Source of the DNA: Nocardia carnea NBRC 14403
Lineage (GTDB): Bacteria > Actinomycetota > Actinomycetes > Mycobacteriales > Mycobacteriaceae
DNA length: 64,000 bases
Reading direction: 5' to 3'
NCBI RefSeq assembly: GCF_000308515.1
Contig: NZ_BAFV01000029.1
Coordinates: 1 to 64,000, forward strand
In this document: positions 16,681 to 25,290 of the stretch, in pieces
Numbering within the stretch: the first letter of the stretch is position 1
How the letters are laid out: each line of letters opens with the position of its first letter
Notes under the pieces: generated by a model
What the model was told of the DNA's origin: nothing
What the model saw: only the letters and a program-made list of their open reading frames with translations
Databases searched by the model: none
Made by a program: the position numbers and the translations under genes

Positions 16681-16720
16681 GGCTACTGCGTGCGACCACG
16701 GGCTACTCCGTGCGACCGCG
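16681..16720. repeat. Two 20-bp imperfect tandem copies in a gene-free stretch
   Basis: GGCTACTGCGTGCGACCACG is followed at once by a copy with two mismatches. They lie in the 394-bp gap 16654-17047 between the carrier protein and the small membrane protein. I see no convincing gene or RNA in the rest of that gap. Confidence 0.6.
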
Positions 16721-17047
16721 GCACCGTTCGCCGTGACGGGCCCGGCTCCGGGTGTTGCGTCGGCCGCCGCGCGGAGCCTGTGACGCAGCTGTCGTGGAAC
16801 CGCAACGCTTCGGTGACCCTGCGCGACCACCGGGGCGAATCGGATGCCGATCGAGTGCTGTCCCGGAGCCCTCCCCGCGTGTCGCATCGGCGACACGCCG
16901 CGATTTACGGCGCTGACCAGAAGAAATCGGCGAGTCTCTCCCCATGGAGGCCGCGATTGCGCTTCAATAACCGATCGGGTTCGGCTTTACGGAAACGGCA
17001 TTCGTCCGCCACCGGATACACCGGCATCCGAGAGGGGCACGACCAGA

Positions 17048-17362
17048 ATGAGCATGATCCTCACCGCACTGCACGACGGCCTTCCCGCCCTGCACGACAG
17101 CTATACGACACTGGCCCAAGTCGGCAATCCGACCCCCGAGGCGCCGCCACTGTCGGACAAGATCACCCAGATGACCAGGTATCTGACCTGGTTCGTCCTG
17201 CTCTCCGGCGTCACCGCGATCATGTTCGGCGGCGGCAAGTTCGCCTGGGAGAAATGGAACGGCGGCGCGCTCACGGCGCCGAAACAGATCGCCGGCGCCA
17301 TGATGGGCGGTGCGGTCGCCACCAGTGCGGGCACGATCATGAACGCCATCATGGGCGCCTGA
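17048..17362 (+). CDS. Small two-helix membrane protein, TrbC/VirB2-like in shape
   Basis: The 104-residue protein has a polar N-terminal third, then two hydrophobic helices: YLTWFVLLSGVTAIMFGGG, and a glycine/alanine-rich second helix containing MMGGAVATSAG. A short charged loop (FAWEKWNGG) separates them. This shape is like the pilin or TrbC-type subunits found in actinobacterial conjugative clusters, but no mating-channel ATPase, relaxase or integrase lies nearby. It stands alone with gaps on both sides. The protein is likely real; the pilin comparison is only structural. Confidence 0.6.
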   Translation: MSMILTALHDGLPALHDSYTTLAQVGNPTPEAPPLSDKITQMTRYLTWFVLLSGVTAIMFGGGKFAWEKWNGGALTAPKQIAGAMMGGAVATSAGTIMNAIMGA

Positions 17363-17434
17363 CCGGTCCCACCGTTTCAGGTCACGGTACTGCCCGTGCC
17401 GGCCGCGTTCGGAGTGGTTGCTAGATTCGGGTTC

Positions 17435-17881
17435 GTGCACTCCGGCGCCGCGGGAACATTCGTTCGGTGGTTGCTGCCGCTCTTCTTGGCAGTGGCCCTG
17501 CTGGGCATGCATCACCTCCCCGCCGGCGAGCCCGCTGCCGCTTCTACACAGCATGAGCTGCTCCGGTCTGTCGAACCGGAAGCCGGTCCGCCGGTCGGTG
17601 CACAGTCCGATCCGGCGCACTGCTGTACGACGGCGGCGGTGCTCGCGCCGGAGCCCGGGCACGACAGTCCCGGCGATCACGGTGCGGGTCACGACCTGCT
17701 GCATCTGTGCATGGCCGTGCTGACCGCATTGGCCGGAATCGTGCTGGCATTGTTCGTCGTCGCCTGCGGAGTGACCGGACATACCCCCGCTGCGGTGATC
17801 CCGGCCGTCCCGCTCGTCTGGGCGCGACCCCCGCCACCGCTCTCCCGACGTTTGGCCGCCCTGGGTGTGTTGCGGCTGTGA
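17435..17881 (+). CDS. DUF6153 family membrane protein
   Basis: About 148 residues from GTG 17435, or 161 from GTG 17396; neither start has a good ribosome binding site. A first transmembrane helix (LLPLFLAVALLGMHHLP) is followed by a histidine/cysteine-containing outer loop (DPAHCCTTA, and GHDLLHLCMAVL) and a second helix. This arrangement matches DUF6153 proteins, which from memory often sit next to DUF305 genes. The CC pair and histidines suggest metal, possibly copper, contact. It is followed by the DUF305 lipoprotein 82 bp downstream. Confidence 0.65.
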   Translation: MHSGAAGTFVRWLLPLFLAVALLGMHHLPAGEPAAASTQHELLRSVEPEAGPPVGAQSDPAHCCTTAAVLAPEPGHDSPGDHGAGHDLLHLCMAVLTALAGIVLALFVVACGVTGHTPAAVIPAVPLVWARPPPPLSRRLAALGVLRL

Positions 17882-17963
17882 CCGACGCCCGCCGGACCCG
17901 GTGATCCGGGTCGCGGCGCTGTTGTGCCAGTCACGACAACCGACACTCAGGGAGAACGAACTC

Positions 17964-18593
17964 ATGAACAGAAAGCCGCTGACCGCCACCGCAATCGCCC
18001 TCCTCGCCTCGGCCGCGGTGCTCACCGCCTGCGGCGACGACACCGGCGAATCGGGTACACCGGCGACGAGTGGAGCGATGACGACATCGGAATCCGCGAG
18101 CCCGTCGGGCACTGCGCCGGTGGACGGTGAGCACAACGAGGCCGATATCCGGTTCGCGCAGGAGATGATCCCGCATCATCGGCAAGCTGTGGAGATGGCG
18201 GCGCTGGTGCCCACGCATTCGACCGACCCCCGCGTGATCGACCTGGCTGCCCGCATCCAGCAGGCGCAGGACCCCGAGATCACCGCGATGACGGGGTGGC
18301 TGCAGGCGTGGGGCGCCCCGGTACCCGAGGGCACCGGCCATTCCGGCGCCCATCACGACGGTATGCCGGGCATGATGACCGATGAGCAGATGGCCGAACT
18401 CGAGGCAGCCCACGGCGCGGAATTCGACCGGATGTGGCTGACCATGATGATCGACCACCACGAAGGCGCGGTCCAGATGGCGCAGACCGAGCTGGCCGAG
18501 GGCGGCGATCCGCAGGCCCGGACCGTGGCCCAGCAGATCATCGACGCCCAGCAGGCCGAGATCGCGGAGATGCAGGCGATCCTGGAAGGCTGA
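17964..18593 (+). CDS. DUF305 lipoprotein
   Basis: The 209-residue lipoprotein has the lipobox LTAC near residue 23 and a low-complexity Ser/Thr linker. Two ferritin-like histidine repeats typical of DUF305 follow: MIPHHRQAVEMA and MIDHHEGAVQMA. A methionine/histidine-rich loop (HHDGMPGMM) lies between them. DUF305 proteins are often linked to copper or other metal handling in the envelope. ATG 17964 has GGGAGAA 7 bp upstream. A strong terminator follows at once. Confidence 0.88.
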   Translation: MNRKPLTATAIALLASAAVLTACGDDTGESGTPATSGAMTTSESASPSGTAPVDGEHNEADIRFAQEMIPHHRQAVEMAALVPTHSTDPRVIDLAARIQQAQDPEITAMTGWLQAWGAPVPEGTGHSGAHHDGMPGMMTDEQMAELEAAHGAEFDRMWLTMMIDHHEGAVQMAQTELAEGGDPQARTVAQQIIDAQQAEIAEMQAILEG

Positions 18594-18604
18594 CCGTACG
18601 GGGT

Positions 18605-18633
18605 GACCCGGCCGTGTTTCGCGCGGCCGGGTC
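18605..18633 (+). terminator. Rho-independent-type hairpin after the DUF305 gene
   Basis: GACCCGGCCG and CGGCCGGGTC form a perfect 10-bp stem 12 bp past the stop codon. No T tract follows, as is common in actinobacteria. Confidence 0.7.
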
Positions 18634-18943
18634 GCTTCCCGTCTTCCCCGGGGCCGTCGCGGGTCTATCGGCGGCGTCGAATCGCCGCCCGTCCCGCTCG
18701 CTCACCGGGTCTGTCCGCTGCGGACCGCCGCCGCCGGGGCCCGCGGTCGGAGCACCAGGATCCAGCAGAGCCGGAGCTACCGCCGGCTCCTCCGGACCTC
18801 CGCGGGCCGGGCTCATGGCGAATCGCCGCACTGTTCCGGCGCAGGGAACGGACTCCCCGCGGGCGCTCAGGCGTGGTATCGCCATCGACGGATCGGAGGC
18901 GGTGTTCGTGGTCTCCGGACGTCACGGACGCGCTGCGTCCCGG
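18634..18943. other. Gene-free stretch
   Basis: About 310 bp between the DUF305 terminator and the stop of a minus-strand TetR gene. It is GC-rich, its open frames look like low-complexity shadows, and I see no gene, RNA or repeat in it. Confidence 0.5.
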
Positions 18944-19498
18944 TCAGCCGGCCGACGGGTCTTCTCCGAGGGTGGCGAGGGCGGCCAGGGGGGCGGTGAG
19001 TGTGGTCGCGTCGACCACGGAATCGCTGGAGAGGGCGTGCAGCAGCACCCCGTCGAGATACATTGCGGTCGCTCGGGCTGCGGTGGTGCCGATATGGGGG
19101 GTGAGGATATCGACGAGTCCGTCGAACCAGACCCGGGCCAGCGGGCGTAGTCCGGGATGGCGGGTCGCGGCGAGATAGAGCTCGTTCACGGTGAGCATCT
19201 GCTCGGGGTGGTCGAGACAATGCGCGGTGAGCGCGGACAGGGTTGCGGGGAGGTCGGCGGTGCCGGCCAGTTCCTCGGCCCACTCTGTCAGGGCGTCGCG
19301 GGTGGCCGCGGTGGTTTCGGCGAGCGCTGCCGCGGTGAGATCGGCCAGGTCGGCGAAGTAATAGGTCGTCGAGCCGACCGGAACTCCGGCTTCGGCCGCC
19401 ACCAGGCGATGGGTGATTCCCGCGATTCCGTGACGGGGGATCAGTGCGCGGGTGGCGTCGAGGATGCGCCGACGGCGATGCGGGTCCCGCGGTGTCAA
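18944..19498 (-). CDS. TetR-family regulator of the SMR exporter
   Basis: A 184-residue TetR protein: ILDATRALIPRHGIAGITH leads into HRLVAAEAGVPVGSTTYYF. The likely start is TTG 19498, whose last bases overlap the TGA stop of the upstream SMR gene (TTGA), giving translational coupling. A longer open frame upstream is the shadow of the SMR gene. SMR and TetR are thus one operon, and the regulator probably binds the 36-bp palindrome before the SMR gene in a feedback loop induced by the exported drug. Confidence 0.82.
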   Translation of the reverse strand: MTPRDPHRRRRILDATRALIPRHGIAGITHRLVAAEAGVPVGSTTYYFADLADLTAAALAETTAATRDALTEWAEELAGTADLPATLSALTAHCLDHPEQMLTVNELYLAATRHPGLRPLARVWFDGLVDILTPHIGTTAARATAMYLDGVLLHALSSDSVVDATTLTAPLAALATLGEDPSAG

Positions 19499-19818
19499 TG
19501 CGCGCCCGCCAGGTTGAGGGTCACCACACCGGCGACCACCAGCGCCACCCCGGCGATTTTGGCGGGGCCGAGCGATTCGCCCAGGAACAATGCGCCGACG
19601 ATGACGATCAACGTCGTGCCCAGGCCCGACCACACCGCATACGCGAAACCGACCTGCATTCCGCGTGCGATGGCCTGGGCCAGGAGAACGAAGGCGACGG
19701 TGTACGCGGCCAGCGACGCGACGGTCGGCCAGAGCTTGGTGAAGCCTTCGGTGGCCTTGAGCAGGCTGGTCCCCACGATTTCGGCGACGATCGCCAGCCC
19801 GAGCATTACCAGTGCCAT
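19495..19818 (-). CDS. Small multidrug resistance (SMR) exporter, QacE/EmrE type
   Basis: The 107-residue protein has four transmembrane helices. The essential membrane glutamate is Glu13 (LAIVAEIVGT), and LLKATEGFTKLWP and YAVWSGLGT are SMR signatures. SMR proteins work as antiparallel dimers that swap protons for cationic drugs such as quaternary ammonium compounds. ATG 19818 has GGAGGG upstream. The gene overlaps the downstream TetR start by 4 bp and is preceded by a near-perfect 36-bp palindrome. Confidence 0.92.
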   Translation of the reverse strand: MALVMLGLAIVAEIVGTSLLKATEGFTKLWPTVASLAAYTVAFVLLAQAIARGMQVGFAYAVWSGLGTTLIVIVGALFLGESLGPAKIAGVALVVAGVVTLNLAGAH

Positions 19819-19833
19819 GACCGGTCCCTCCGT

Positions 19834-19869
19834 AATATGTACGTCTGTCCATGGACAAACGTACATATT
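19834..19869. promoter_or_regulatory. 36-bp palindromic operator before the SMR-TetR operon
   Basis: The half-site AATATGTACGTCTGTCC reads outward from a central CCATGG. The other arm is its reverse complement apart from one mismatched pair. The core TGTCCATGGACA is perfectly symmetric. It lies 16 bp upstream of the SMR ATG. Length and position suit a QacR-like TetR repressor bound as two dimers. Confidence 0.85.
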
Positions 19870-20432
19870 GCCGCATCGACGCGCACGGCGTCCCGCCCCG
19901 GGAGATCCGCGTATATGCGACCGGGCGAGTGCACCTGGACATGACTGCGGCCGATGCCATGGGCTACCGGGTGCTCGTCGACGATCTGGCCCGTCGGGGC
20001 GAGGAGCCGCTGGAACTGGGCCGCTGGGCTGAGGTCCATGCCGGCTGCCCGCGCGCCTTCCGCGCTGCACCAGGGTGGCCTGGAGCCCTGGGACCGGCGG
20101 GCGGCGCGGACGGACGCGAAGCAATCGAGCTAGGCAACGAGCGGGGAGCGGAAGGCGTCGTGCCATGCCCGCCCCGTGGGGCAGCGTGGGACCCCACGGG
20201 AGAATCCATCTGGCCGGGGTGCCTCGAACCCGAGTAGGTGGCGAGCGATTCGCCCGACATCGTGGGCGTCACCCTGGTCGACGCTGTTCTCGGCGACGCC
20301 GACGCAGGTCGCATCCGTGCGGTGTGTCGGTGCCACGCCGGGGTGCGGCCGCAGCAGCCGGGAAGTTCGGCACTGCCCACGCCGCCCCGCGGTGAGGTTC
20401 GGATACAGACCGCGCGGCTCGAGAGGCGGAGG
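19870..20432. other. Stretch without a convincing gene
   Basis: About 560 bp between the SMR operator and the end of the CoxG-like gene. An open frame at 19851-20237 (+) starts inside the operator and has no recognisable domain. A hairpin with 9-bp arms (CCCGTGGGG and CCCCACGGG) lies at 20173-20200. It could hold a decayed gene; I cannot support one. Confidence 0.4.
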
Positions 20433-21215
20433 CTATTCGGCGAGGTTGCAGCGTTTTCGGGTGAGCAGGAACAGGATCACCAGTGCTGCCGCACCCAGCG
20501 CGAGCAGGAGTTGGCGGTTGGCGGACAAGCCGGCCGCCGCCATCAGGTCGATGGGCTCGGCGGCGGGTCGCGCGGCGATACGCGTCGGCGCAGCCGGTTG
20601 GGGCCTCGATGCCGACCCGACAGGGGCGGACATGGTGCCAGGCGTGGATCCTGTCGCCCCGCCGAGTTCGGTGTCGGCGACTTCGGTGGGCGCGGCGGTC
20701 ACGGACCCGGTGGCCTCAGCGGAGGCGGAGCTGCTTGCCGCGCCGAGTGCCTCGTCGGTGACTTCGCCCGCCGACGAGGTGATCTCCGCGGCGAGGTTGT
20801 CGGCGAAGGTGCCGATCAGCGTGCCCGCCACATCGGCCAGGGCGCCCCGGCCGAACTGGGCGGGTTTACCGGTGATCGCCAGATCGGTGTCGACGAAAAC
20901 ATCGGTGACCCTGCCCGATTCGACCAGGCGGCAGGTGATCACCGCTTTCGCGGTGCCGTTACCGCGGGTTTCGCGGCCGCCGCCCTCGAGGACCGCGATT
21001 TTGGCGTCCGCGTCCTGGGACAGGATTTTGATGACACCGTTGTAGGTGAGTCCCACCGGCCCGAGTTTCACCTTGATCTTGCCGTGGAAGTCGTCGCCGT
21101 CCCGGGAGGTGAGGGTGGCACCCGGAACGCAGGGCGCGAGCCGCTCGAGGTCGAGCAGAACGGGCCAGGCGTCGTCGGCGGGAACGGGGATCCGGAAAGT
21201 GTTCTCGAGTTTCAT
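20433..21215 (-). CDS. CoxG-like SRPBCC protein with C-terminal membrane anchor
   Basis: The 260-residue protein has an N-terminal CoxG/SRPBCC domain (FRIPVPADDAWPVLLDLERL, CVPGATL, then KVKLGPVGLTYNG). A Ser/Ala/Thr-rich linker follows, and a single C-terminal helix (LLLALGAAALVILFLLTRK). CoxG proteins sit beside CO dehydrogenase-type operons and are thought to attach the enzyme to the membrane. It is the last gene of the S-M-L group, 28 bp after the small subunit. ATG 21215 is the natural start; the longer frame upstream is antisense. Confidence 0.85.
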   Translation of the reverse strand: MKLENTFRIPVPADDAWPVLLDLERLAPCVPGATLTSRDGDDFHGKIKVKLGPVGLTYNGVIKILSQDADAKIAVLEGGGRETRGNGTAKAVITCRLVESGRVTDVFVDTDLAITGKPAQFGRGALADVAGTLIGTFADNLAAEITSSAGEVTDEALGAASSSASAEATGSVTAAPTEVADTELGGATGSTPGTMSAPVGSASRPQPAAPTRIAARPAAEPIDLMAAAGLSANRQLLLALGAAALVILFLLTRKRCNLAE

Positions 21216-21243
21216 ACGCGGTCCTTGGCTTCGGTGGGCCGGT

Positions 21244-21744
21244 TCAGGCCTGCGGTGTCGCGGGGGTTTCGGCGTCGATCGTGGTGGCGGCGTCCCGGAC
21301 GGCCCGGATGATGCTCTGATAGCCGGTGCACCGGCAGATGTTCCCGGACAGTGCCTCGCGGATCTCGTCGTCATCGGGATCGGGGTTCTCCGCGAGGAAG
21401 GCGGTGGCGGAGACGACGAATCCCGGTGTGCAGAAGCCGCACTGCAGGCCGTGATGATCGCGGAACGCCTGCTGCACCGGGGAGAGCCGGCCGTCCGGTT
21501 CGGCCAGGCCTTCGATCGTGGTCACCTCGGCGCCGTCGGCCTGGACCGCGAACACCAGACAGGCGCGCACCGCCGCCCCGTCGAGCAGGACCGAACAGGC
21601 ACCGCAGACACCGTGCTCGCAGCCGAGGTGGGTGCCGGTGAGTCCGCAGGTTTCGCGCAGGTAGTCGGCCAGGGTGCGCCGGGGCGGGATCCGGTCCCGG
21701 CGCCGGACCCCGTTGACCACCACCGAGATCTCGATATCAGTCAT
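21244..21744 (-). CDS. Molybdenum hydroxylase small subunit, 2x[2Fe-2S] (CoxS-like)
   Basis: The 166-residue iron-sulfur subunit passes electrons from the molybdenum centre to FAD. The N-terminal ferredoxin-type cluster ligands are in [18 protein letters not shown] with a later cysteine (VRAC). The second cluster uses CGFCTPG and NICRCTGYQ. The length is normal for the family. It overlaps the medium subunit by 8 bp. Together with the neighbouring M and L genes it forms a complete three-subunit enzyme of the xanthine dehydrogenase family. Confidence 0.93.
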   Translation of the reverse strand: MTDIEISVVVNGVRRRDRIPPRRTLADYLRETCGLTGTHLGCEHGVCGACSVLLDGAAVRACLVFAVQADGAEVTTIEGLAEPDGRLSPVQQAFRDHHGLQCGFCTPGFVVSATAFLAENPDPDDDEIREALSGNICRCTGYQSIIRAVRDAATTIDAETPATPQA

Positions 21745-22612
21745 TGCTCGCCTCCTCTACCGCGCGGGTCCAGGCCCGCGCGACCATGACCGCCCCGATC
21801 CGGCGCCGGTATTCGGCGGATCCGTGGATATCGGCGGGTACAGCGTTCAGTGCCGCGGTGGCCGCCCGCCCGACCTCCGCCGGATCGATATCGGCTGCCG
21901 GGCGCCCGAGCACTTCGGATTCGGTGGTGGTGGCCCGCATCGGGGTCGGTGCCAGGCCGAACAGCCCCAGCGCGACCTGCTCGATCCGGGAGTCCGCATC
22001 CAGCCGGACCGCGATCGTCGCGCCGGCCATGGCGAAATCACCGGCCCGGCGGGCGAATTCCTCGATCGCGAAACCGGTACGTCCCCGCCACGCCGGGAAG
22101 GTGATCCCGGTGAGCAGTTCGTCGGGTTCCATGGCGGTACTCCACATTCCGGTGAAGTAGTCCGCCGCCGCGATATCGCGGGTCCCGCGCGGCGACAGGG
22201 TGTGCATCCGCGCATCGAGTGTCAGCGCCACGACCGGATATTCGCCGGCGGCGTCGGCGTGGGCGATCGCACCACCGAGGGTGCCGCGATTGCGGATCTG
22301 GAAATGGCCGATCAGTGGGGTCGCCCGGTGCAGTAGCGGTAGATCGCGGCGGATCTCCGCGGACCGGCCCACCGCGGCGTGCGTGGTGCCGGCGCCGATC
22401 CATACCGAATCGCCGCGGGTTTCGATACCGCGGAGTTCGTCCAGGCGGCGCAGGTCGACCAGATGGTCGAAGACGGCGAGCCGCAGTGCCAGCATCGGCA
22501 CCAGGCTCTGCCCGCCGGCGATGATCTTGGCTTCGTCGCCGAGATCCGCCAGCAGGGCCACTGCCTCGTCCGCGGTGGCGGGGGCGTGATAGTCGAAGGC
22601 CGCGGGTTTCAT
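21737..22612 (-). CDS. Molybdenum hydroxylase FAD subunit (CoxM-like)
   Basis: The 291-residue subunit binds FAD through IIAGGQSLVPML near residue 35 and RNRGTLGGAIAHADAAGE near residue 110. It takes electrons from the iron-sulfur subunit and hands them to the final acceptor. It starts 4 bp inside the end of the large subunit (ATGA) and ends 8 bp inside the small subunit, so the three genes are translationally coupled in the order L-M-S. Confidence 0.93.
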   Translation of the reverse strand: MKPAAFDYHAPATADEAVALLADLGDEAKIIAGGQSLVPMLALRLAVFDHLVDLRRLDELRGIETRGDSVWIGAGTTHAAVGRSAEIRRDLPLLHRATPLIGHFQIRNRGTLGGAIAHADAAGEYPVVALTLDARMHTLSPRGTRDIAAADYFTGMWSTAMEPDELLTGITFPAWRGRTGFAIEEFARRAGDFAMAGATIAVRLDADSRIEQVALGLFGLAPTPMRATTTESEVLGRPAADIDPAEVGRAATAALNAVPADIHGSAEYRRRIGAVMVARAWTRAVEEASND

Positions 22613-24954
22613 GCTGTCACCTCCGTGTTCCCGTTCGCGCGGGCTTCGTCGATCATGGCCACGATCCGGGCCGGGGAGAGGGGGAGCCGGTCGATCTGTA
22701 CGCCGAACGGCGCCAGCGCGTCGGCGACGGCATTGAGGACCGCGGGGGTCGAGCCGATCGCGCCGCCCTCGCCGACACCTTTGAACCCGCCCGGCCCGGA
22801 GCTCGGAGTCTCCACATGGCCGAGTTCGATCACCGGGACCTCGGCTGCGGTGGGCAGCAGATAGTCCAGGAAGGTGGTGGCGACCGGGTTCCCGTCGTCG
22901 TCGTAGGCGAGGTGCTCGTAGAGCGCGCCGCCGATACCCTGCACGGTGCCGCCGTAGATCTGGCCCTCCACCACATTCGGATTGATCATCGGTCCGACGT
23001 CCTCGCTGACGACGAACCGCAGCAGTTTCACCGCACCGGTGTCGATATCGACCTCACAGGTGCAGACGTGGGAGGCATTGGCCCAGATCATCATCTGATC
23101 GGCGCGGTGGCGGCCGGTGGCCTCGAGCCCGGGGACGACACCCTCCGGGAGGAGTTCGGTCTGGAAGTACGCGATCTGCGCGATCTCGGCCAGCGACAGT
23201 GATTTCTCGGTCCCCGCGACTCCCGCGCGGCCGTGTGCGAACTCCACATCCTCGACCGCGGCGCCGAGCTGATGTGCCGCGATGGCGATGATTCGTTCGC
23301 GCAGTACCGCCGCCGTCTGCGCGATGGCGCCGGCGGCCATGGAACCGGACCGGCTGCCGTTCGTGCCGCCACCCTGCGGGGCCACCGCGGTATCGCCCTG
23401 GACCGTCTGCACATCGGCGATATCCACGCCGAGCGCGTCGGCGGTGAGCTGGATCGCGGTGGTCTCCAGGCTGTTACCCGCCGAGCCGCCCGAGAGATAG
23501 ACGTTCACCTTGCCGGTGGCCGAGATCCGGATGGTCGCGCCCTCGGTGCTCAGGAACGGGGTGCTGCCGGTGGTGGGTTCCACATAGGTGCAGGTTCCGA
23601 CGCCCAGATAGCGGCCTTCGGCGCGGGCCCGGGCCTGTTCGGCACGGAAGGCGTCGTAATCGAGGATCTGCAGCGCCTGTTCGAAGGTTTCCAGCGGCGA
23701 GGCATCGGAGTAGGGCATACCGTTCGGGTTGGCGACCGGCATCTCCTTGTGGCTGAGCATATTCCGCCGCCGCAGTTCCACCGGGTCCAGGCCGAGCCGG
23801 CGGGCGGCCGTATCCAGCAGCAGCTCGCGGGATACCGATTCGAACTGCCACGGGCCACGGTAGGCGACCCGGCCCACGGTGTTCGAATAGTACGAGGCGG
23901 TGCTGAATCCGGCTTCCGGAATCCGGTACGGGCCGGGGAACAGCATCCCGACCGCGATCGAGGAGGTGAGCGGCGAGGGGATCGGGTAGGCGCCCACGTT
24001 CTGCACATGCTCGATGGTGGCGGCCAGGATGCGGCCGTCGTCGTCGAAGGCCATGGCGACCTCGCCGTGTTCGTGGCGGGCGGCCCCGGCGGCCATCAGG
24101 TTCTCCTGCCGGTCCTCGATCCATTTCACCGCATACCGCAGGGTGCGGGCGGCCAGCATCACGCAGGTGTCTTCCCGCTGCGGCGCCACTTTCTGCCCGA
24201 ATCCGCCACCGGTATCGCGCACGATCACCCGGACCCGGTGTTCGTCGACACCGAGCAGCCGGGAACAGAAGCCGCGTACTTCGTGTGGCGACTGAGTGGA
24301 GGTCCAGATGGTCATTTCGCCGGTGGGCGCGGTCCATTCCGCGACGATGCCGCGCGTTTCCAGCGGGACCGGAGCGTAGGCCTGCTGGTGCACGGTCTGG
24401 CGTACCACATGCGGGGCCGCGTCGAAGACCGGGGCGAGATCGGCGGGGGCCCGCCCGGCCAGACCGCCCGCGGAGTTGCCCGGATGTTCGGCGTGGACGA
24501 GTTCGGTGGCGGTACCGGCGGTTTCGTAGTCGACCACGGGTTCGAGTGGGTCGTAGTCGACGACGACCAGTTCGGCGGCGTCCTCGGCGATATAGCGGTC
24601 GGTCGCGACCACCATGACGACCGGGTCGCCGACGAAACGCACCTCGCCCTCGGCCAGTGGCGGCCGGGGCACCTCGGGGAAGCCCGGAGTGTCCAGGGCG
24701 TAGGAGATCTCGGTGACCAGCGGGTTCAGTTCGGCGGCCGTGTAGACGGCCACGACGCCGTCGAGCGCGGCGGCCTCGGTGATGTCGATCGCCGTGATCC
24801 GGGCTCTGGGCAGCGGGCTGCGCACGAAATTGGCGTGGACCATGCCGGGGCGGGTGATGTCGTCGACAAAGGTCCCGGCGCCGGTGAGCAGGCGCAGATC
24901 CTCGATCCGGGGGACACGTGCGCCGACGGCTGTTGTTTTCTCGGTTGTGCTCAT
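22609..24954 (-). CDS. Molybdenum hydroxylase large subunit (CoxL-like, not a CO dehydrogenase by motif)
   Basis: The 781-residue catalytic subunit holds the molybdopterin cofactor. DTGGGFGQK and the catalytic glutamate region GVGEGGAIG are present. The active-site loop reads AYRGPWQF (codons 23848-23865 for AYRGPW). True CO dehydrogenase (form I) has AYxCSFR, and form II has AYRGAGR. It should therefore hydroxylate an organic substrate rather than oxidise CO. ATG 24954 (MSTTEKTTA) is taken as the start; an open frame continues upstream without a typical start. XdhC and a MocA-like gene lie across a divergent promoter region. Confidence 0.92.
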   Translation of the reverse strand: MSTTEKTTAVGARVPRIEDLRLLTGAGTFVDDITRPGMVHANFVRSPLPRARITAIDITEAAALDGVVAVYTAAELNPLVTEISYALDTPGFPEVPRPPLAEGEVRFVGDPVVMVVATDRYIAEDAAELVVVDYDPLEPVVDYETAGTATELVHAEHPGNSAGGLAGRAPADLAPVFDAAPHVVRQTVHQQAYAPVPLETRGIVAEWTAPTGEMTIWTSTQSPHEVRGFCSRLLGVDEHRVRVIVRDTGGGFGQKVAPQREDTCVMLAARTLRYAVKWIEDRQENLMAAGAARHEHGEVAMAFDDDGRILAATIEHVQNVGAYPIPSPLTSSIAVGMLFPGPYRIPEAGFSTASYYSNTVGRVAYRGPWQFESVSRELLLDTAARRLGLDPVELRRRNMLSHKEMPVANPNGMPYSDASPLETFEQALQILDYDAFRAEQARARAEGRYLGVGTCTYVEPTTGSTPFLSTEGATIRISATGKVNVYLSGGSAGNSLETTAIQLTADALGVDIADVQTVQGDTAVAPQGGGTNGSRSGSMAAGAIAQTAAVLRERIIAIAAHQLGAAVEDVEFAHGRAGVAGTEKSLSLAEIAQIAYFQTELLPEGVVPGLEATGRHRADQMMIWANASHVCTCEVDIDTGAVKLLRFVVSEDVGPMINPNVVEGQIYGGTVQGIGGALYEHLAYDDDGNPVATTFLDYLLPTAAEVPVIELGHVETPSSGPGGFKGVGEGGAIGSTPAVLNAVADALAPFGVQIDRLPLSPARIVAMIDEARANGNTEVTA

Positions 24955-25194
24955 GGTCGGCTCCGTCGCGTCGGGGTAGGGGGTGTGGCGCTGCGGAACA
25001 GCCTGTTTCGACCCATCCGGTGCGTTCCTCCGTTCGCGGGATATCCCGGGTGCCGGTGTGCGGGCGCCCGGAACCGCTGTGCGGTACCCGATCCGGCCGG
25101 CCCGGTCCGGTCGGCGGGCCGGTGTTGCGGGGTTCGGCACACCGGTGCTGAGCACTTGTTTAGCATCGGCCTCTCTGCAGTGTCAATATAGAAT

Positions 25195-25224
25195 ATGTCG
25201 ATTGCAAGAATTGCAATGTCGATT
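25195..25224. promoter_or_regulatory. Palindrome and direct repeats in the coxL/xdhC divergent promoter
   Basis: ATTGCAA-GAA-TTGCAAT (25201-25217) has perfect 7-bp arms. It is flanked by two direct copies of ATGTCGATT (25195-25203 and 25216-25224). The surrounding 70 bp are markedly AT-rich for this genome. The whole gap 24955-25290 holds no gene. A regulator of both divergent operons probably binds here. Confidence 0.65.
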
Positions 25225-25290
25225 TAGGAAAGTGGTATTCTCGCATGTGGTCCGAGGTTTCCGGCTACCGCTGCGGTGAGGAGGTGGCGT

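Noticed and set aside
16216..16896. Open frame of 226 codons on the minus strand
   Set aside because: It is antisense to the acyl carrier protein and has the composition of a shadow frame.
19851..20237. Open frame of 128 codons on the plus strand
   Set aside because: It begins inside the SMR operator and has no recognisable domain or ribosome binding site.
22609..24954. CO dehydrogenase (form I) annotation of the large subunit
   Set aside because: The AYxCSFR loop is missing; the sequence reads AYRGPW instead.
23233..25191. Open frame of 652 codons on the plus strand
   Set aside because: Shadow of the molybdenum hydroxylase large subunit, with the Gly/Arg/His-rich composition of an antisense frame.
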